Source of the DNA: Atherinomorus stipes
Lineage: Eukaryota; Chordata; Actinopteri; Atheriniformes; Atherinidae
NCBI GenBank assembly: GCA_023101725.1
Contig: JALJCO010001047.1
Span: 186,001 to 250,000, forward strand
Direction of reading: 5' to 3'
DNA length: 64,000 nucleotides
The position numbers and the translations under genes were made by a program. Each line of letters starts with the position of its first letter. The first letter of the stretch is position 1. Shown piece after piece: positions 59,922 to 64,000 of this stretch. A model generated the notes under the pieces. That model was not told the origin of the DNA. It ran no database searches and saw only the letters and a list, made by a program, of their open reading frames with translations.

Positions 59922-60874
59922 GTGAGTCTTCGCAGGATGAAAAGGAGTGCGCGTAGTTTGGATAGTTTGAAAAGATTGCACGGGGTTTGTTTTTAGCGCC
60001 ACGCACGCAGCCACGCGCCCTGCAGGCGCTGAAAGCGGCGCAAAATAGAGAAAATATAAATGAATCTAACGCAGATGTTGGAGTGCAGGCGCAGTTCCGC
60101 CGCGGCGCTGATTTAGGGGCAGTTTTGTGCCCGGCACCGATTCAGCAGATGGGTTAAACATCCCCTCCTCCAACTCCACCAGCAGTGGACGTGGAAGGGA
60201 AGACGGCCGCTGTCTCCCACTCCACGGAGCCGCAAACACACCGATTAACCCATTTCCCCTCATTCTTTCAGTCAGTCACCTGCTATTTAGCTCCGCGTCC
60301 ACATGGGAAGCAGCGCCACAGTGTCTGTCCGTGAAAAGCCGGTTTCTGCTGCTGTGATACCAGAAGCAAATCATTCAGGCTCGTAGCGCAGCCGCGACAC
60401 GGAAATGCGCTAATAACTGCGTTTAAATGCGCTTTTATTAGGCAACAACACACACTTTTACTACCTAAACAGAACTGAAAATAAGACGCCGAAAATAAAA
60501 GATAAGCATCCTTTTCTCTGCGCGTGCAGCCGCGAAACAACAGACCACAGCTCCAAATGATTCCGCACAGATGCGCCAAATCCCGTTTCACCCCGATTGT
60601 GCGCAAAAACAAAAGAAAAACAAAAAACAAAAACAGAACAAAACAAAGAAAAGAAACCCACATTTTTAAAAAAAGGAAAAGAAAGAAAGAAAAATGACTT
60701 ATTTTATTTAATTTGTTTACTAATTTTGCAAAAGCTGCGTCGCGATCAACGAAGTGGGATTTTTATTTCCAATTATCTTTTCAATGAAAGAAAAATCCGC
60801 AAAGACCACAAAACACATCAACATGGAGTTGTTTTATTACTTAATGTTAATTATAAAAATATATTACTTAAGTA

Positions 60875-60905
<31 letters not shown>

Positions 60906-62185
60906 ACACACACTAAAAACATCATTACCTAATCAATTAATAATTTTCCCTTAATTTGAGCAAAGACAAAAATCTGTCTTTTCCTTCGTTTTATTTCTGA
61001 TTATTTATTTATTTCTTGAAGTGCCCATCGCTGCTGCTTCAACCCTGAACTTGAACGCATCAGGTTCCATGTGCACTTTCAGCTGGATTTACCAGGAGAG
61101 GAAGAGGAGGAGGAGGAGGAGGGGGAGTGAAAGAGCCGTCTAAACACACATTCTGAGGTTAGAAAGGGAGAAAAGAAATAATTAACTGGTCGTGCTGCTT
61201 TAATTACAGTCTCAGAGGGGGAAAGTGGTGGATTATGGTAATGAGGCGACATACGCTGCCGCTGCTAGAGAAGCAGAGAAAAGGTTGGCTGTCGGGAAAT
61301 CACTGACTTTGACGGCGCACGTGAAACCCATTGGACATGCTCTCTCCACACCAGCTCCGGCTGTCAGCTCCCTCTTTATTCTTTTATTTTCCCTAATATT
61401 CCTTATAAGTAATAAATACTTTTATGTTCTGATTTAAGGTTAATTCTTCAAGTTCTGAGAGAGCGTGAAAAAATCTAAACAGGAGAATAAGGACATTGTT
61501 CAACTTAACACTTGACTCAAAAATAGGCCAATAATTAATAAATATTATGGGGTAATTTATTATTAAACATTACTGAAAATAAGAGGTGGCAATTATTATT
61601 ATCATTTAGCAACTACTTTAGTAATTTATTATCTAGTTATTATAAATGCAGGTGATATTTACAGGACAGGAGTTGCAGAGGCCTAAATAAGCATGAAGAG
61701 AATAACAACTACAATAGTTATACAAATAAAACTACCACTATAAATAATAATAATAATAATACTTATTATCATTATTATTATTATTATTATTATTACTATT
61801 ATTATTGATTTAATAATTATTGTTGATTATTTTCTTAATGTTTGCTTATCATTCAAATTTTTATCTTATGTATTATTTTTTATGATAATAGAATTTTTTA
61901 CACAATGAGGAAAATAATTTTATAAAGATGTCATCCTTGAATTATGGTGGGGTTTGAATAAATTAAAGCCTGAGAAAAGACGAGAATAAAAGAAAAGGAA
62001 AAAGAAAAACGGGCCCTGAACGCAACTGTTTCCTTCAGTCCGTCTTTGGGGGAAGATTTATTTCCTCTCAGCAGTGACGTAAAACCCATAAACAACTATT
62101 TCATCTGCAATTGTCTTTCTTCTGTGGATGTGAACGTGCACAGAGCTCGCGCGCTGACGTGTCGCGTGTCTCCGTGTCTCCGCAG
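59922..62185 (+). other. Putative prdm8 intron 1
   Basis: It holds a C-run followed by (CA)n at about 60877-60912, a GGA-rich tract near 61084-61130, and (AAT)n/(TTA)n near 61747-61810. A non-repetitive stretch at 61180-61370 contains TTTAATTACAG and other homeodomain-type AT motifs, and could be an intronic enhancer (inference). No other gene is seen. Confidence 0.45.
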
Positions 62186-62192
62186 TGTGAAA

Positions 62193-62411
62193 ATGGAGGA
62201 GTCCAGCTCCCAGAAGTTGGCGTGGGACGGGGACGCCAAAGCGGTGCAGCAGTGTCTGACGGACATCTTCACGAGCGTCTACACGACGTGCGACATCCCG
62301 GAGAACGCCATATTCGGGCCGTGCGTGCTGAGCCACACGTCGCTGTACGACAGCATCGCCTTCATCGCCCTGAAATCCACCGACAAACGCACAGCACCTT
62401 ACATCTTCAGG
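62193..62411 (+). CDS. prdm8: PR domain zinc finger protein 8, coding exon 1
   Basis: First coding exon of Prdm8, a nuclear transcriptional regulator of the PRDM family. In vertebrates it acts in neural development, partnering bHLH factors as a repressor. The exon follows an acceptor ending at 62185 and starts translation at 62193 in a strong context (A at -3, G at +4). It gives exactly 73 codons, ends IFR, and is followed by donor GTGAGA at 62412 (phase 0). The residues DGDAKAVQQCLTDIFTSVYT and the following PENAIFGPCVLSHTSLYDS segment are strongly conserved in Prdm8 as I know the family; they form the first half of the PR (SET-like) domain. An in-frame extension upstream to 62046 crosses the acceptor and lies in the intron, so it was not used. 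Whether this is prdm8 or the teleost paralogue prdm8b cannot be settled here. Confidence 0.95.
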
Positions 62412-62785
62412 GTGAGACACTTTCATTCTTCATTTCCTCTTTTTCTCTCCAAATTTCTTTGCAAAGCCTCTTTTATTTGTAGATAAAACAAAACAAATAC
62501 ACTAAATCTGACCATGTTGTTCAGATTTGTCAATTTTGCAAATAATTCTCTATTTTACTGTCACAAAAAATTTAGTTTTCCTGTTTAAATAAATAAATAA
62601 ATTATAAAAACATGTATTTAAACTTGTATTTTTTTTAGAATAATTTAAAAATTCTTTCAAATAATTATTAATTAGCATCTCTGCTGTGATTATTTGGACT
62701 AATTGTTTATTTAAAACCCTGAGGTGTGATGTTACTCTGATTTTTATCATGGATTGAGCATAATGAGCGTGCCCGTGTGGTGCAG

Positions 62786-63017
62786 GTGGACACCTCAGCG
62801 GCCAACAGCACCTCAGAGGGCCTGATGTGGCTGCGACTGGTCCAGTCTGCCCGGGACAAGGAGGAGCAGAACCTGGAGGCCTACGTGAAGAACGGCCAGC
62901 TCTTCTACCGCTCGCTGCGCCGCATCGAGAAGGACGAGGAGCTGCTGGTCTGGTACGGCAAAGACCTCATCGACCTGCTGCTGCTGAGCTCCAGCAGAGC
63001 ACCGAGCAAGAGCAAAG
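62786..63017 (+). CDS. prdm8: prdm8 coding exon 2 (second half of PR domain)
   Basis: The exon starts after TGCAG at 62785 with VDTSAAN and ends at 63017 before donor GTGGGA, leaving one base of a glycine codon (phase 1). It encodes residues 74-150. The segment GLMWLRLVQSARDKEEQNLE, then YVKNGQLFYRSLRRI and LLVWYGKDL, completes the PR domain at about residues 15-135. As in other PRDM proteins, the classical SET motifs that hold the methyl donor are not obvious. Mouse Prdm8 has been reported to methylate H3K9, but nothing in the sequence proves enzymatic activity for this protein. The intron before it is 374 bp and the one after is 127 bp, compact as is usual in fish. Confidence 0.95.
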
Positions 63018-63144
63018 GTGGGAGCAGATGCACGATTCCTGCAGTTTCACATCATCAGAGACTGAGATCCTGTCTAAATGAAAGCAGAAGTCTTGTCATT
63101 CCTGATCTTTGGTGAAATTTTAAAGCTCATTTTTGTCCTCTCAG

Positions 63145-64000
63145 GTTCGTCCCACCACTCCTGTCCTGACTGCAGCCAGCGGTTCCAGTTCGAGTTCCCG
63201 TTTTTGGCCCATCTCCGGTTCCGCTGCACCAAAAGACTGCAGAGCATCACCGGAGCCGACGAGGAGCCGAGCAAGGAGAGCAGCACGGAGCGGGCAAACA
63301 GCGCCCCGAGCAGGACCAGCCCAAAGCTGGGCCGCTCCGAGGGCTTCGGCAGCTCTCAGGACAGCAACAAACCCTCCACGGACTTTCACAACCTGGCCCG
63401 GGATCTGGAGAACAACCGGACCAGCCCGCCCAGCGACAAGGAGGCCGAGATCTGCAGCGAGAGCTCGGGGAAGCGCAAGTTCTCCGACGTGGAGGACAGG
63501 GAGAGCCGAGGGCACGGCCTCCAGCAGACCAAGTCTAAGGAGGAGCTGGGGGCTTCGGCGCAGAACTACAGGGGGGCGTACGGGCTGGAGGAGAACCACC
63601 GGTCCTTCTCCCCGCCGGGAGCCCCCGAGGCCAAACGCAGCGCCTTCACCGAGGTCAAGAAGTCGCCTCAGAGCCTCAAGCACCACAGCAGCAAGAGCCT
63701 CCAGAGCTCCAACTCTGAGAACAAAGAGGGCGGGCGCCCCAGCAGCAACCCCCCAGAGAAGCACCTGAACATCCGGCAGGTGCTGTCGGAGACGCAGCCC
63801 CCCCAGACCTCGCCCATGGGCAGCGCCTTCACCTCCGTGGGCCAGCAGAGCGGCAGCGGGGAGCGGAAGAGCGCCTTCAGCCAGCCGTCGCGCTCCTTCT
63901 CCCAGATCTCGCCGCTGGTGATGCCCCCCAAGCTGCTGGACTGCCACCCGGCGGTGGGGGACGCCATCTCCTCCAACAGACTCTACCAGGCCGACCACCT
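63145..64000 (+). CDS. prdm8: prdm8 coding exon 3, cut by window end
   Basis: The exon begins after TCTCAG at 63144 and stays open to the last base (residues 151-435 plus two bases). It opens with a zinc finger of C2HC type: C157, C160, H173 and C178 in CPDCSQRFQFEF and AHLRFRC, spacing C-x2-C-x12-H-x4-C, which matches Prdm8. A long Ser/Pro/Lys-rich linker follows with family signatures KPSTDFHNLARDLEN, SGKRKF, EAKRSAFTEVKK, GSAFTSV and ERKSAFSQPSRSFSQISPLV. SGKRKF is basic and could serve in nuclear import (inference). The coding strand is GC-rich and leaves long open frames on the other strand. The C-terminal C2H2 fingers and stop codon must lie to the right of the window. Confidence 0.95.

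Noticed and set aside
62046..62192. Upstream ATG at 62046 in frame with prdm8
   Set aside because: The sequence up to 62185 is intronic, ending in a clear acceptor. The family protein starts at the 62193 ATG.
63133..63768. 211-residue plus-strand open frame over exon 3
   Set aside because: It is a different frame from the one that continues exon 2 and carries the zinc finger. Arg/Ala/Pro-rich shadow.
63141..63998. 285-residue minus-strand open frame over prdm8 exon 3
   Set aside because: It lies opposite a GC-rich coding exon whose own frame matches Prdm8 throughout. Its Leu/Gly/Val/Ala-rich product is what the reverse of such codons gives.

Overview
The window looks like teleost fish nuclear DNA. 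The reasons are introns with GT/AG borders, a recognisable vertebrate developmental gene (prdm8), a dense load of fish-type DNA transposon remnants (hAT, Tc1/mariner, pogo-like and TTAA-target MITEs), LINE 3' fragments, and many microsatellites. There is no bacterial-style gene organisation. Almost every open reading frame in the first 59 kb is repeat-derived or chance.

Layout. The only protein-coding host gene I can support is prdm8 on the + strand at the right edge. It has a CpG-rich 5' region, a likely non-coding first exon ending at 59921, and coding exons at 62193-62411, 62786-63017 and 63145-64000 (cut by the window edge). These encode the PR domain, one C2HC zinc finger and part of the long low-complexity linker. 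The C-terminal zinc fingers known in this family lie beyond the window. Positions 1-59.5 k are gene-poor upstream DNA. Repeat-rich blocks (about 0.4-6.4, 8-9.4, 13.9-17.8, 20.6-21.5, 23.1-26.5, 27.4-29.2, 30.3-31.5, 33.5-38.9, 43.4-45.4, 46.7-48.9, 50.6-56.4 kb) alternate with single-copy stretches (about 2.0-3.0, 7.1-8.0, 26.5-27.4, 29.2-30.3, 32.3-33.4, 45.5-46.6, 56.4-59.5 kb). The single-copy stretches are the best places to look for distal enhancers of prdm8.

The repeats form nests that can be dated relative to one another from the sequence alone. I use local labels: T (hAT-like, TAGGGATGTTC ends, with an inner 34-bp minisatellite), V (hAT MITE, TAGGGCTGG ends), W and R (TIR elements), X (roughly 0.75-kb family with AAGATGGC), U (TAGACCGATA ends), H (about 0.9 kb, hAT-like). 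Clear cases are T containing W containing V near 3.0-4.8 kb, a Tc1 copy split by R which itself carries X near 36.6-38.9 kb, and a T copy carrying both X and a TTAA element near 50.6-52.9 kb.

The most unusual object is at 16.43-17.09 kb. An unspliced segment with two intron-like gaps is followed 133 bp later by the same sequence with those gaps removed exactly at GT/AG borders, and it starts at an initiator-like position. It looks like a spliced cDNA joined to its own unspliced precursor.
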